Assembly: GCF_019797765.1 (NCBI RefSeq)
Contig: NZ_CP081862.1
Location: 372,001-436,000, forward strand
DNA from: Cellulomonas sp. C5510
GTDB taxonomy: Bacteria; Actinomycetota; Actinomycetes; Actinomycetales; Cellulomonadaceae
Reading direction: 5' to 3'
DNA: 64,000 nt
A model generated the notes under the pieces. That model did not search any database, was not told the origin of the DNA, and saw only the letters and a program-made list of their open reading frames with translations. This document shows positions 40,885 to 49,581 of this stretch, one piece after another (the first letter of the stretch is position 1; every line of letters begins with the position of its first letter). The position numbers and the translations under genes were made by a program.

Positions 40885-41835
40885 GTGCACGTCTACGCGA
40901 TCCCGCTGCGCACGCGCTTCCGCCGGATCACGGTGCGCGAGGGCGTCCTGCTGCGCGGCGACGCCGGGTGGGGTGAGTTCAGCCCGTTCTGGGACTACGA
41001 CGCCGCCGAGTCCGCGGCGTGGTGGCGGGCGGCGCGCGAGGGCGCGGACCGGGGCTGGCCGGAGCCGGTCCGCGACCGGGTGCCCGTCAACGTGACCGTC
41101 CCGGCGGTCGGGCCGGACGCCGCGCGACGGATCGTGCTCGCCTCCGGCGGCTGCACCACCGCCAAGGTGAAGGTCGCCGAACCCGGCCAGGGCGCCGCCG
41201 AGGAGGCCGACCGGCTCGCCGCCGTCCGCGAGGCGCTCGGTCCTCGCGGGTCCATCCGGGTCGACGCGAACGCCGCCTGGGACGTCGAGACCGCCGTCGA
41301 CCGGCTCGCGCTGCTGGACCGCGCCGCCCGGGGCCTGGAGTACGCCGAGCAGCCCGTCGCGTCCGTCGACGACCTCGCGCGCGTCCGCCGGGCGACGCAC
41401 GTGCCGATCGCCGCGGACGAGTCGATCCGCCGGGCCGAGGACCCGCTGGCGGTGGTGCGCGCCGAGGCCGCTGACGTGGTGGTGCTCAAGGTGCAGCCGC
41501 TCGGCGGGGTACGTGCCTGCCTCGAGCTCGCCGAGCGCGTCGGGCTGCCGGTGGTCGTGTCCTCCGCCCTGGAGTCCTCCGTCGGCCTGGCCGCCGGGGT
41601 CGCGCTGGCCGCCGCGCTGCCGGAGCTGCCGTTCGCCTGCGGGCTGGCGACCGCGCAGCTGCTGACCGCCGACGTGGCCACGCCGCCGCTGCTGCCGGTC
41701 GACGGCGCCCTGCGCGTCGCGGACGCCCTCGCCGTGGCCCCCGACCCCGGGCGGCTCGCCGCGACGGCCGCCGACGCCGCGACCGCCCAGCGGTGGGCGG
41801 AGCGGGTCGCGGCGGTGCGGGCGGTGGCCGGGTGA
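40885..41835 (+). CDS. menC: o-Succinylbenzoate synthase
   Basis: Enolase-superfamily dehydratase converting SHCHC to o-succinylbenzoate. The catalytic lysine pair lies in TTAKVKV (about residues 92-98) and VVLKVQP (about 199-205). Metal ligands lie in RVDANAAWD, EYAEQP and IAADES. The length of 316 residues is normal. GTG start; menD overlaps its stop (GTGA). Confidence 0.94.
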   Translation: MHVYAIPLRTRFRRITVREGVLLRGDAGWGEFSPFWDYDAAESAAWWRAAREGADRGWPEPVRDRVPVNVTVPAVGPDAARRIVLASGGCTTAKVKVAEPGQGAAEEADRLAAVREALGPRGSIRVDANAAWDVETAVDRLALLDRAARGLEYAEQPVASVDDLARVRRATHVPIAADESIRRAEDPLAVVRAEAADVVVLKVQPLGGVRACLELAERVGLPVVVSSALESSVGLAAGVALAAALPELPFACGLATAQLLTADVATPPLLPVDGALRVADALAVAPDPGRLAATAADAATAQRWAERVAAVRAVAG

Positions 41836-43679
41836 CCGGGGATGCCGCGGTGACCGGCCCCGCGCCGGCGGAGCGGGACGGCTCGTCGGCCCCGGTGGCG
41901 CCGCCGGCCCCACCCGCGCCGCACGCCGCGCGCGTCCAGCTCACCGAGCTCGCGGCCCACGGCGTGCGCGACGTCGTGCTCGCACCCGGGTCCCGCAGCG
42001 CGCCGCTCGCCGCCGCCCTCGCCGACGCCGCCCTCCCCGACGGCGAGCGCCCGGCCGGCGCGCCGGCGCTCCGGCTGCACGTGCGGGTCGACGAGCGCGA
42101 CGCCGCGTTCCTGGCGCTCGGCCTGGCGCGGGCGACCGTCGTCGAGGGTGCCCCGCGCCCCGTCGCGGTCGTGACGACCTCCGGCACGGCGGTCGCCCAC
42201 CTGCACGCCGCCGTGCTCGAGGCTCACCACGCCGGCCTCCCGCTGCTGCTGCTGACGGCCGACCGGCCGCACGAGCTCCGCGGCACCGGCGCCAACCAGA
42301 CCACCGTGCAGGCCGGCATCTTCGGTCCCGCGGTGCGACTCGACGCCGACGTGCCGGCGCCGACCGGACGCCCCGGCGAGGACCGCGACCTGCGGCACCT
42401 GGTGACGCGCGCCGTCGCCGCGGCGCTCGGCACACGGACGGCCGACCCGGGGCCCGTGCACCTCGACCTGGCGTACCGCGAGCCGCTCGGCGCCGACGAC
42501 GCGGCGTGGCCCGCACCGGACGCCGCCGGCCGGGCGGACGTCGTCGCGCGCGTCCCCGCGAGCACGGAGGGACTGGGCGCAGGGGGCTCCCCGGCGCCCG
42601 CGGACCCCCCGGGACCCGTCGTGGTGGTCGCGGGCGACGCCGCTGGGCCGGACGCCCGCCGCCTCGCGGAGGCCCGAGGGTGGCCGCTGCTGGCCGAGCC
42701 GTCGTCGGGCGCGCGCGGCGGCCCGAACGCCCTGGCCGCCTATCGCCTGCTGCTCGGCGACCCCGACCTCGGCGGGCGGGTGCGATCCGTCGTCCTGCTC
42801 GGCCGGCCGACCCTGTCCCGCCCGGTGAGCGCGCTCCTCGCCCGTGACGACGTCGACCTGACCGTGGTCGCGCCGTGGGGTGCGGCGTGGCCCGACGCCG
42901 GGCGCGCGGCCGACCGGGTGCTGCCCGGCGTGCCGTCGTCGTGGCTCGCGGGCCCCGCGGGGGACCCGCGCTGGCTGGCGGCCTGGCAGCGGGCGGACGC
43001 CGCCGCGTCCGAGGCGCTCGACGCGCTGCTGGGCGACGACCCGTCGGCCCCGCCGAGCCGCGGCACACCGCCCCTGTCCGGGCCGCGCGCGGTGCGGCAC
43101 GTGGCGCGGGCGTGCCTGCCGGACGACGTCCTGGTGGTCGGCTCCTCGAACCCGGTGCGCGACCTCGACCTGGTGGCGCGCTGGGACTCCCCGCCCGCGG
43201 TCGTCGCCAACCGCGGCCTGGCGGGCATCGACGGGATGGTCTCGACGGCGGCCGGGGTGGCGCTCGGGCTGCCGGCGCGCCGGGTGCGCGCGCTCGTCGG
43301 CGACCTCACGTTCCTGCACGACGTGGGCGGTCTGCTGGTTCCCACGACCGAGCAGGTGCCGGACCTGCAGCTCGTGGTCCTGAACGACGGCGGCGGGTCG
43401 ATCTTCGCGACTCTCGAGCACGGTGCCCCGGAGCGGGCCCGGTCGTTCGAGCGGGTGTTCGCCACGCCGCACGCGGCGGACCTCGCGGCCCTGTGCGCCG
43501 GGTACGGGGTGCGGCACGTCCGCGTCAGTGACGGACCGGCGCTGGACGCCGCCCTCGCGGCCCCCGGCCGGGGGTTGTCGGTGGTCGAGGTCCGCGTCGA
43601 CCGGGCGGACCGGCGCGCGCTCGGCGAGCGGCTGGCGGCCGCGGTGCGGGACGCGGTGCGGGGCCTCGTGCAGCGCTGA
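41832..43679 (+). CDS. menD: 2-Succinyl-5-enolpyruvyl-6-hydroxy-3-cyclohexene-1-carboxylate (SEPHCHC) synthase
   Basis: Thiamine-diphosphate enzyme joining isochorismate and 2-oxoglutarate. The N-terminal domain has VVLAPGSRSAPLAAALAD and VTTSGTAVAHLHAAVLEAHHAGLPLLLLTADRP. The C-terminal ThDP domain has VVANRGLAGIDGMVSTAAGVALG and the metal-binding segment GDLTFLHD...VVLNDGGGSIF. It is 615 residues, with about 30 Ala/Pro-rich residues first. The GTG at 41832 overlaps menC. Confidence 0.95.
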   Translation: MTGDAAVTGPAPAERDGSSAPVAPPAPPAPHAARVQLTELAAHGVRDVVLAPGSRSAPLAAALADAALPDGERPAGAPALRLHVRVDERDAAFLALGLARATVVEGAPRPVAVVTTSGTAVAHLHAAVLEAHHAGLPLLLLTADRPHELRGTGANQTTVQAGIFGPAVRLDADVPAPTGRPGEDRDLRHLVTRAVAAALGTRTADPGPVHLDLAYREPLGADDAAWPAPDAAGRADVVARVPASTEGLGAGGSPAPADPPGPVVVVAGDAAGPDARRLAEARGWPLLAEPSSGARGGPNALAAYRLLLGDPDLGGRVRSVVLLGRPTLSRPVSALLARDDVDLTVVAPWGAAWPDAGRAADRVLPGVPSSWLAGPAGDPRWLAAWQRADAAASEALDALLGDDPSAPPSRGTPPLSGPRAVRHVARACLPDDVLVVGSSNPVRDLDLVARWDSPPAVVANRGLAGIDGMVSTAAGVALGLPARRVRALVGDLTFLHDVGGLLVPTTEQVPDLQLVVLNDGGGSIFATLEHGAPERARSFERVFATPHAADLAALCAGYGVRHVRVSDGPALDAALAAPGRGLSVVEVRVDRADRRALGERLAAAVRDAVRGLVQR

Positions 43680-43721
43680 GCACGCCGCACACGCGACGAC
43701 CCACGGGGCGTCGCCGCGGAA

Positions 43722-43740
43722 CTCGCAGCGGACTCCCAGG
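43722..43740 (+). promoter_or_regulatory. 11-bp-spaced direct repeats upstream of the HtrA gene
   Basis: CTCGCAG (43722-43728) and CTCCCAG (43733-43739) recur one helical turn apart, the arrangement bound by OmpR-type response regulators. MprA in mycobacteria uses loosely conserved direct repeats and controls the HtrA gene pepD. A 7-bp inverted repeat GACTCCC/GGGAGTC (43731-43737 with 43767-43773) overlaps it. Confidence 0.4.
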
Positions 43741-43802
43741 TTCCCCCGAGCATCACTCCAGGGGTGGGGAGTCTCATGGTCGGCGAGAAGGAGGAACCGA
43801 CC

Positions 43803-45617
43803 ATGACCAGCACCCCCGAGGGACACCGGCCGGACGCGGGCGACGCGCAGCCGCAGCGCGACGAGAACGCCGCCGCGCCGCAGGCGCCCGCCCCCACCCA
43901 GGCCGTGCCGCAGGGCACCGCCCCGACCGAGCACCTCCCGCAGCACGACCGCACCACCGCCACCGAGGCGCTGCCGGCCACCCCGGCCGCCGCCGGGCCG
44001 CAGGACCAGCCGCCGGTCGGCCCACCCCCGTCCACCGGGCACCCGCAGGACGCCCCCACCCAGCGCATCACGCCGACGGCGACGCAGGCGGTGCCGCACG
44101 CCCCCGCCCCGCAGCGTCCGTACCCCGCCCCGTACCAGCACGGTGCGCCGCAGCAGGCCGCGCCGCATCAGGCGCCCTACGCGCATGTCGCGGTGCAGCC
44201 GGCCCCCGCGCCGCAGCACGCCCTCGCGGGCCAGGGCGCGGCGACCCACGACCCGTTGGCTGCCTTCCGCACACCGGCCCCCGCGGGCACAGGTGCGCCG
44301 GCAGGTCCGGGCGAGCCGCCCGTCCCCGGCGCCGGACCCGCAGCGCCCGACGGCCGGCCGCGGTCCCCGCGCACCCGCATGTGGCTGCCGGTCGTCGGCG
44401 TCGCCGCGGCCGCGGCCCTGCTCGGCAGCCTCGGCACGGCGGCACTCACCGGCGCGTTCGACGACCAGGCCGGCGGCGGCTCGCGCGCCGCGGACCTCTC
44501 GTCCATCGGCCGCTCCGAGAGCGACACGGTCCCGGTCTCGGGGTCCTCCGCGGAGAACCCCGACTGGCAGGCCGTCGCGTCGGCTGTGCAGGCGTCCGTC
44601 GTGGCGATCCAGGTCACGACCAGCAACGGCGGGGCCGAGGGCTCCGGCGTGATCGTCGACTCCGAGGGTCACGTCGTGACGAACAACCACGTCGTGTCCG
44701 GCGCCCAGGACGGCCAGGTCCAGGTCACCCTCACCGACGGCCGCATCTTCACGGCCGACGTCGTGGGCACCGACCCCACCACCGACCTCGCCGTCATCCA
44801 GCTCCAGGACGCCCCGGACGACCTGTCGCCTGCCACGTTCGGCAGCGTCGGCGACGTGGCGGTCGGCGACCCGGTGATGGCGGTCGGCAACCCGCTCGGC
44901 CTGGCCAACACCGTGACCACCGGCATCGTGTCCGCGCTCGACCGCCCGGTGTCGACCACCGAGTCCGGTGCGTCCGACGCCGTGGTCACCAACGCGATCC
45001 AGATCGACGCGGCCGTGAACCCCGGCAACTCGGGCGGCCCGCTGTTCGACGCGCAGGGCCGTGTCATCGGCATCACGTCGTCCATCGCCACCACGTCGAG
45101 CCAGTCCGGCTCGATCGGCCTGGGCTTCGCGATCCCCGTCGACGTGGTCGACATGATCGCCGGCCAGCTGATCCAGGACGGCACCGCGGAGCACGCGTTC
45201 CTCGGCGTCACCCTGGGCGACGGCACGGCCACCGCCGACGGCGTGACGCGCGCCGGGGCGACGGTCATGAGCGTCTCCGACGGCACGCCGGCCGCGAAGG
45301 CCGGGCTGCAGCCCGACGACGTCATCGTGGCGATCGACGGCCGCGCGGTGGCCGGGGCCGAGTCGCTCACCGGCTACGTCCGGGCGCACGCCTCGGGCGA
45401 CGAGGTCACCCTGACGGTCGTGCGCGACGGGAAGGCGATGGACGTCGACGTGACGCTCGCGACGCTGGAGGCCACCGCGACGGCCGACCAGGGATCCGGC
45501 CGGGGCGGTTCCGAGCAGGGCGAGCAGCAGTCGCCCGGCCAGGGCTCCGGCGGCCTGGAGGACATGACTCCCGAGCAGCTCTGGGAGTGGTTCCAGCAGC
45601 AGCAGGGCCGCGGCTGA
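43803..45617 (+). CDS. HtrA/DegP-type trypsin-like serine protease with PDZ domain
   Basis: Membrane-anchored envelope quality-control protease, 604 residues. A long Pro/Ala/Gln-rich cytoplasmic N terminus (about 1-190) precedes one transmembrane helix (about 192-215, MWLPVVGVAAAAALLGSLGTA). The chymotrypsin-fold domain has the triad His296 (VTNNHVV), Asp328 (TTDLAVIQL) and Ser410 (NPGNSGGPLF). A PDZ domain follows (about 470-560; KAGLQPDDVIVAIDGRAV), then a Gln/Gly-rich tail. The ATG at 43803 is chosen for GAAGGAGG; an upstream GTG at 43764 has no such site. It lies between men genes without an obvious functional link. Confidence 0.93.
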   Translation: MTSTPEGHRPDAGDAQPQRDENAAAPQAPAPTQAVPQGTAPTEHLPQHDRTTATEALPATPAAAGPQDQPPVGPPPSTGHPQDAPTQRITPTATQAVPHAPAPQRPYPAPYQHGAPQQAAPHQAPYAHVAVQPAPAPQHALAGQGAATHDPLAAFRTPAPAGTGAPAGPGEPPVPGAGPAAPDGRPRSPRTRMWLPVVGVAAAAALLGSLGTAALTGAFDDQAGGGSRAADLSSIGRSESDTVPVSGSSAENPDWQAVASAVQASVVAIQVTTSNGGAEGSGVIVDSEGHVVTNNHVVSGAQDGQVQVTLTDGRIFTADVVGTDPTTDLAVIQLQDAPDDLSPATFGSVGDVAVGDPVMAVGNPLGLANTVTTGIVSALDRPVSTTESGASDAVVTNAIQIDAAVNPGNSGGPLFDAQGRVIGITSSIATTSSQSGSIGLGFAIPVDVVDMIAGQLIQDGTAEHAFLGVTLGDGTATADGVTRAGATVMSVSDGTPAAKAGLQPDDVIVAIDGRAVAGAESLTGYVRAHASGDEVTLTVVRDGKAMDVDVTLATLEATATADQGSGRGGSEQGEQQSPGQGSGGLEDMTPEQLWEWFQQQQGRG

Positions 45618-45632
45618 CCCGCCCCCCGACCG

Positions 45633-45663
45633 CCCGGGCGGGTGACCCCCTGCCCCGCCCGGG
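45633..45663 (+). terminator. Terminator hairpin after the HtrA gene
   Basis: CCCGGGCGGG (45633-45642) pairs perfectly with CCCGCCCGGG (45654-45663) around an 11-base loop, 16 bases after the stop codon. Confidence 0.6.
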
Positions 45664-45906
45664 CCTCCCGGTGGCGGGTCCTGCCCCCCGGCCACCGCAC
45701 CGACGGCCTCCGTCGCGGCGCCCACCCCCGGCGCCCGTCGGGGGCCGCCGGTGCGTCCGCGGTGCTGCCGCGACGCGGGGTCGGCGTCGGTGCGCCGGAG
45801 CCGTGCCGGGGGACGTGCCTGCGCGCGGCGGCGTCTCCGCACCAGCGAGTGCAGGAGGTGGCGTCGGCCGTGCCGTGCTGCCGGGCCCGCCGGCTCCGCG
45901 CGGCAC
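45664..45906. other. Intergenic stretch with no recognised feature
   Basis: Very GC-rich sequence between the convergent HtrA and menF genes. Frames are open in both directions only because stop codons are rare at this composition; none shows a ribosome site plus protein-like codon pattern. No promoter, RNA or repeat was identified. Confidence 0.5.
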
Positions 45907-45924
45907 CGGACCGCTGCCGGTCCG
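45907..45924 (-). terminator. Terminator hairpin after menF
   Basis: CGGACC (45907-45912) pairs with GGTCCG (45919-45924) around a 6-base loop, 5 bases beyond the menF stop on the minus strand. Confidence 0.45.
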
Positions 45925-45929
45925 ACGCG

Positions 45930-47261
45930 TCAGTCCGTCGCCAGAGCCGTCCGCATCGGGACCAGCTTCGCCCGCGACTCCGCCAGCTCCGCGGCCGGAT
46001 CGGACGCGGCCACGACGCCGCAGCCCGCGAACAGCCGGAGCCGGTGGGGGTCGTCCCGGTCGACCTCCGCGGAGCGCAGCCCGATGCCCCACTCGCCGTC
46101 GCCGTCCGCGCCGACCCAGCCGACCGGCCCGGCGTAGCGCGCACGGTCCATGCCCTCGACGCGGCGGATCAGCACGCGGGCGGCGTCGGTCGGGGTGCCG
46201 CACACGGCGGCCGTCGGGTGCAGCGCCGCGGCGAGCGCCAGGGACGTCGGGTGCGGCACGTCGCCGCCCTCGCCGGCCCCTGCGAGCACGCCGGTCACGT
46301 CGGACGCCAGGTGCAGCACGTTGGGCAGGTGCAGCACGAACGGCGCGTCCGGCACGTTGGTGGAGGAGCAGAACGGCGCGAGCGCCCGGGCCACGGAGGT
46401 CACCGCGTACTCGTGCTCCTCGAGGTCCTTCGACGAGTGCGCGAGGATCGCGGCGTGCGCCAGGTCGGCGTCGTCGTCGCCCGTGCGGCGGATCGTCCCC
46501 GCGAGCACGCGCGAGGTGACCAGGCCCTTGTCGGACCGCACGAGGAGCTCCGGCGTGGCGCCGATCAGCCCGTCGACGGAGAACGTCCAGCAGGTGGGGT
46601 AGCGCTCTGCGAGGCGCCCGAGCGCGTGCCGGACGTCCAGCGGCTCCGAGGTGGTCGCGACCTCGTCGCGGGCGAGCACGACCTTGTCGACCTCGCCGGC
46701 GCGGATCGCGGCGATGCCGCGCGCGACGACCTGCGGCCAGTCCTCGGCCGCGACCGAGCCCGAGGAGTACGTCACCTCGCCGGGGGAGCGGACGGGCGTC
46801 AGCCCGGCGACGTGCCGGGCGACGGTCGTCCAGTCGGGCGCGGGCCCGATCGCCCCGGCGGTGCCGACCACCGTCAGCCACGCCCGGCCGTCACGCCGGC
46901 CGACCACGACCTCCGGCACCAGGAGCACGCCGCCCGCCGTGGAGGTGTCGTCGAAGGCGAACGAGCCGAACGCCACCGGCCCGGTGCCGGGAAGCCGCAC
47001 CTCGTCGCGGACGACCGCGTGCGCGACGAGCTGCTGCCACGCCCGCTCGGCGTCGGCGAACCGCCTCGCCCCGGCGACCTCGACCCGCGCGGCCTCGCCC
47101 CAGCCGACCAGCCCGTCACCGCGCCGCACCCACGTGAGCGGGGCGTCCTCGGGGAGCAGCGACAGCAGGTCCTCGGGTGCGTCGAGGGGGACGGTGCGCA
47201 CCACGAGCGGCTCGGGGTGCGGGGACGCGGCGGTGTCGCGGTCGCCGAGGGGGCTGGTCAT
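45930..47261 (-). CDS. menF: Isochorismate synthase
   Basis: Chorismate-utilising enzyme that makes isochorismate, the entry to menaquinone synthesis. The 443-residue protein has the chorismate-binding core: [16 protein letters not shown] (catalytic Lys), [76 protein letters not shown] and [25 protein letters not shown]. An EntC role for a siderophore is possible from sequence alone, but no siderophore genes are near and the men cluster surrounds it. ATG start 8 bases from a -10 box. Confidence 0.93.
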   Translation of the reverse strand: MTSPLGDRDTAASPHPEPLVVRTVPLDAPEDLLSLLPEDAPLTWVRRGDGLVGWGEAARVEVAGARRFADAERAWQQLVAHAVVRDEVRLPGTGPVAFGSFAFDDTSTAGGVLLVPEVVVGRRDGRAWLTVVGTAGAIGPAPDWTTVARHVAGLTPVRSPGEVTYSSGSVAAEDWPQVVARGIAAIRAGEVDKVVLARDEVATTSEPLDVRHALGRLAERYPTCWTFSVDGLIGATPELLVRSDKGLVTSRVLAGTIRRTGDDDADLAHAAILAHSSKDLEEHEYAVTSVARALAPFCSSTNVPDAPFVLHLPNVLHLASDVTGVLAGAGEGGDVPHPTSLALAAALHPTAAVCGTPTDAARVLIRRVEGMDRARYAGPVGWVGADGDGEWGIGLRSAEVDRDDPHRLRLFAGCGVVAASDPAAELAESRAKLVPMRTALATD

Positions 47262-47269
47262 CGCCGACC

Positions 47270-47275
47270 AGGGTA
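47270..47275 (-). promoter_or_regulatory. Leaderless-type -10 box of menF
   Basis: TACCCT on the minus strand lies 8 bases before the menF ATG (47261). Confidence 0.5.
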
Positions 47276-47344
47276 CGACCGCGACCGCGCTGCCGCGTCA
47301 CGCCCCGGCCCCGGGCACGCGTCCGCCCGGGTGGACCTGACACC

Positions 47345-48055
47345 ATGGCCCCCATGCCTCGTGCCTCACTCGACAAGGACCCCCGCGACGTCGCCACCAT
47401 GTTCGACGGCGTCGCCCGCCGGTACGACCTGACCAACGACGTGCTGTCGCTGGGCCAGGACCGCGCGTGGCGCCGCGCGACCCTCAAGGCGCTCGACGCC
47501 CTGCCGGGGGAGACGGTGCTGGACCTCGCGGCGGGGACCGGCACGTCGAGCGAGCCGCTGGCGGACGCGGGCGTGAAGGTCGTCCCGTGCGACCTGTCGA
47601 CGGGGATGCTGACCGTCGGCAAGCGGCGGCGCCCGGACCTGCCGTTCACCGCGGGGGACGCGACGGCGCTTCCCTTCGCGGACGGGGTGTTCGACGCGGT
47701 GACCATCTCGTTCGGGCTGCGGAACGTCGTGGACACGGTGCGAGCCCTGGAGGAGATGCGTCGGGTGACCCGGCCGGGCGGCCGCCTGGTGGTGTGCGAG
47801 TTCTCGACGCCGGCGTGGGCGCCGTTCCGTGCCGTGTACGACGGCTACCTGACGAAGGCCCTGCCGGCGGTGGCGCGGGTGGTGGCGCGCGAGTCCGCGG
47901 CGTACACGTACCTGGCGGAGTCGATCCAGGACTGGCCGGACCAGGTCGGGCTGGCGCGGCTGCTGCACGAGGCGGGGTGGAGCTCGGTCGCGTACCGGAA
48001 CCTGTCCGGGGGTATCGTCGCGCTGCATCGTGGGACGAATCCGGGCCCGCGGTAG
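47345..48055 (+). CDS. menG: Demethylmenaquinone methyltransferase
   Basis: SAM-dependent C-methyltransferase (UbiE/MenG family) completing menaquinone. Motif I is [17 protein letters not shown] (about residues 58-74); [49 protein letters not shown] and [14 protein letters not shown] are family hallmarks. It has 236 residues from the ATG at 47345; a second ATG at 47354 is equally possible. It converges with nothing and is followed by the menJ-like gene after a structured 132-base gap. Confidence 0.95.
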   Translation: MAPMPRASLDKDPRDVATMFDGVARRYDLTNDVLSLGQDRAWRRATLKALDALPGETVLDLAAGTGTSSEPLADAGVKVVPCDLSTGMLTVGKRRRPDLPFTAGDATALPFADGVFDAVTISFGLRNVVDTVRALEEMRRVTRPGGRLVVCEFSTPAWAPFRAVYDGYLTKALPAVARVVARESAAYTYLAESIQDWPDQVGLARLLHEAGWSSVAYRNLSGGIVALHRGTNPGPR

Positions 48056-48123
48056 GACCAGTCGTGGGACGAAAGTCCCGCAGGTGCCCTGGTCAGGAGC
48101 GACGAGGCTACTGAGGCAAGCCT
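48055..48123 (+). ncRNA. Structured RNA element between menG and the menJ-like gene
   Basis: GACCAG/CTGGTC (48056-48061 with 48089-48094) encloses a 7-bp stem GTGGGAC/GTCCCGC (48064-48070 with 48075-48081) closed by a GAAA tetraloop. A second stem, AGGCT/AGCCT (48105-48109 with 48119-48123), follows. It could be the menG terminator or a leader element; it matches no riboswitch class I recognise. Confidence 0.35.
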
Positions 48124-48150
48124 TCGCAGACAGGACCTTGGTCCGATCAC

Positions 48151-48186
48151 TAGACTCGGCCTGAAACAGGTGTGAAGGCATTCACA
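48151..48186 (+). promoter_or_regulatory. Rex operator and -10 box before the menJ-like gene
   Basis: TGTGAAGGCATTCACA (48171-48186) is a perfect match to the actinobacterial Rex consensus TGTGAAnnnnTTCACA. TAGACT (48151-48156) is a suitable -10 box. The operator would sit just downstream of the transcription start and ends one base before the ATG, covering the place where a ribosome site would be. Confidence 0.8.
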
Positions 48187-48187
48187 A

Positions 48188-49495
48188 ATGGGGCGAACTG
48201 TGCACAGTGGCAAGAGCGACGACGCGGACGTCATCGTCGTCGGCGCCGGACCCGGTGGGTCCAGCGCGGCCTACCACTGCGCTGCCGCCGGCCTGTCCGT
48301 GCTGCTGCTCGACAAGGCCTCGTTCCCCCGCGACAAGGTCTGCGGCGACGGCCTGACCCCGCGTGCCGTCGCGGAGCTCGCCCGCATGGGCGTCCCGCTG
48401 CGCGAGGAGGACGGCTGGATCCGCAACGTCGGCCTGCGCGTCCTCGGCGGCGGGCACGTCGTCGAGCTGCCGTGGCCCGAGCTGTCGTCCTACCCGTCGT
48501 ACGGGCTGGCGCGCTCGCGGATGTCGCTGGACCACCTGCTGCTCGAGCACGCCCGCGCCGCCGGCGCGAAGGTGCAGGAGCGCACGAACGTCACCGGCCC
48601 GCTGCTGGACGAGCGCACCGGCCGCGTGATCGGCGTGCAGGCCCGCCCGGTCGACGCGGACGGCCGCCGCGCCGGTGACCCCGTCACGTACCGCGCACCC
48701 GTGGTGATCGCCGCCGACGGCGTCTCCGCCCGCCTCGCGACCGGCCTGGGCCTGGAGAAGCGCGACGACCGCCCGCTGGGCGTGGCCGTCCGCACGTACT
48801 TCCGCACGCCCCGCCACGACGACCCGTGGATGGAGAGCCACCTCGAGCTCTGGGACGGCGTGCCCCACGCGTCGAACCTCATGCCGGGCTACGGCTGGAT
48901 CTTCTCGCTGGGCGACGGCACCGCGAACGTGGGCCTCGGCTCGGTGTCCTCCACGGCCGCCGCCACGAAGGTCGACTACAAGGACCTCTTCGCGACGTGG
49001 ATGGCGAACGCCCCCGAGGAGTGGGAGTTCACCCCGGAGAACCAGCTCGGCCCCGTCCGCGGGGCCGCGCTGCCGATGGGGTTCAACCGCGGCCCGCTCT
49101 ACGGCCGCGGCCTCATGCTGGTCGGCGACGCGGCCGGCATGGTGAGCCCGTTCAACGGCGAGGGCATCGCCTACGCCCTGCAGGCCGGCCGGGTCGCGGC
49201 GGACGCGATCGTCCAGGCCGCCGCGCGGGGCACCGCCGCCGGACGGGAGCGCGCGCTCGCCACGTACGGCTCGCGCATGAAGGACGACCTGGGCGGCTAC
49301 TACTCGCTCGGCCGGGTGTTCGTGAAGCTCATCGAGCACCCCCAGGTCATGCGCGCGTGCACGCGGTACGGGCTGCCCCGCCCGACCGTGATGAAGCTGA
49401 CGCACAAGCTGCTCGCCGACTGCTACGAGCCGCACGGCGGCGACTGGGCGGACCGGACGATCGCGGCGCTCGCACGGCTGGCGCCGGCCGCATGA
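48188..49495 (+). CDS. menJ: Geranylgeranyl-reductase-family FAD protein (MenJ-like menaquinone reductase)
   Basis: FAD-dependent oxidoreductase of 435 residues. The dinucleotide motif ADVIVVGAGPGGSSAAYHCA (about residues 13-32), the family motif SFPRDKVCGDGLTPRAV, and the second FAD motif LVGDAAGMVSPFNGEGIAYALQAGR are intact. Mycobacterial MenJ of this family reduces one isoprene unit of menaquinone; placement between menG and nuoA supports that role. The symbol is by analogy. An alternative start is the GTG at 48200. The Rex box is directly upstream; the gene may lead into the nuo operon. Confidence 0.88.
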   Translation: MGRTVHSGKSDDADVIVVGAGPGGSSAAYHCAAAGLSVLLLDKASFPRDKVCGDGLTPRAVAELARMGVPLREEDGWIRNVGLRVLGGGHVVELPWPELSSYPSYGLARSRMSLDHLLLEHARAAGAKVQERTNVTGPLLDERTGRVIGVQARPVDADGRRAGDPVTYRAPVVIAADGVSARLATGLGLEKRDDRPLGVAVRTYFRTPRHDDPWMESHLELWDGVPHASNLMPGYGWIFSLGDGTANVGLGSVSSTAAATKVDYKDLFATWMANAPEEWEFTPENQLGPVRGAALPMGFNRGPLYGRGLMLVGDAAGMVSPFNGEGIAYALQAGRVAADAIVQAAARGTAAGRERALATYGSRMKDDLGGYYSLGRVFVKLIEHPQVMRACTRYGLPRPTVMKLTHKLLADCYEPHGGDWADRTIAALARLAPAA

Positions 49496-49512
49496 CCGCA
49501 CCACCCTGACGT

Positions 49513-49531
49513 GGGGACCTCGCCCGTCCCC
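49513..49531 (+). terminator. Hairpin between the menJ-like gene and nuoA
   Basis: GGGGAC (49513-49518) pairs with GTCCCC (49526-49531) around a 7-base loop. It may be a terminator or partial attenuator; no separate nuoA promoter is evident in the 86-base gap. Confidence 0.4.
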
Positions 49532-49581
49532 GCCGTCCCACGACCGGCCCGCACTCCACCCCCCACCGGGAGAGCAAACCG

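Noticed and set aside
45630..45641. CCGCCCGGGCGG palindrome as an operator
   Set aside because: It is better explained as part of the larger CCCGGGCGGG/CCCGCCCGGG terminator hairpin after the HtrA gene.
40995..45842. A 1615-codon open frame on the minus strand
   Set aside because: It lies antisense to menC, menD and the HtrA gene, all with clear family motifs. Its predicted protein is Arg/Gly/Ala-rich without domains; such frames are common where stop codons are rare.
45664..45906. A small gene between the HtrA and menF genes
   Set aside because: No ribosome site, no protein-like pattern, and both flanking genes end in hairpins facing this gap.
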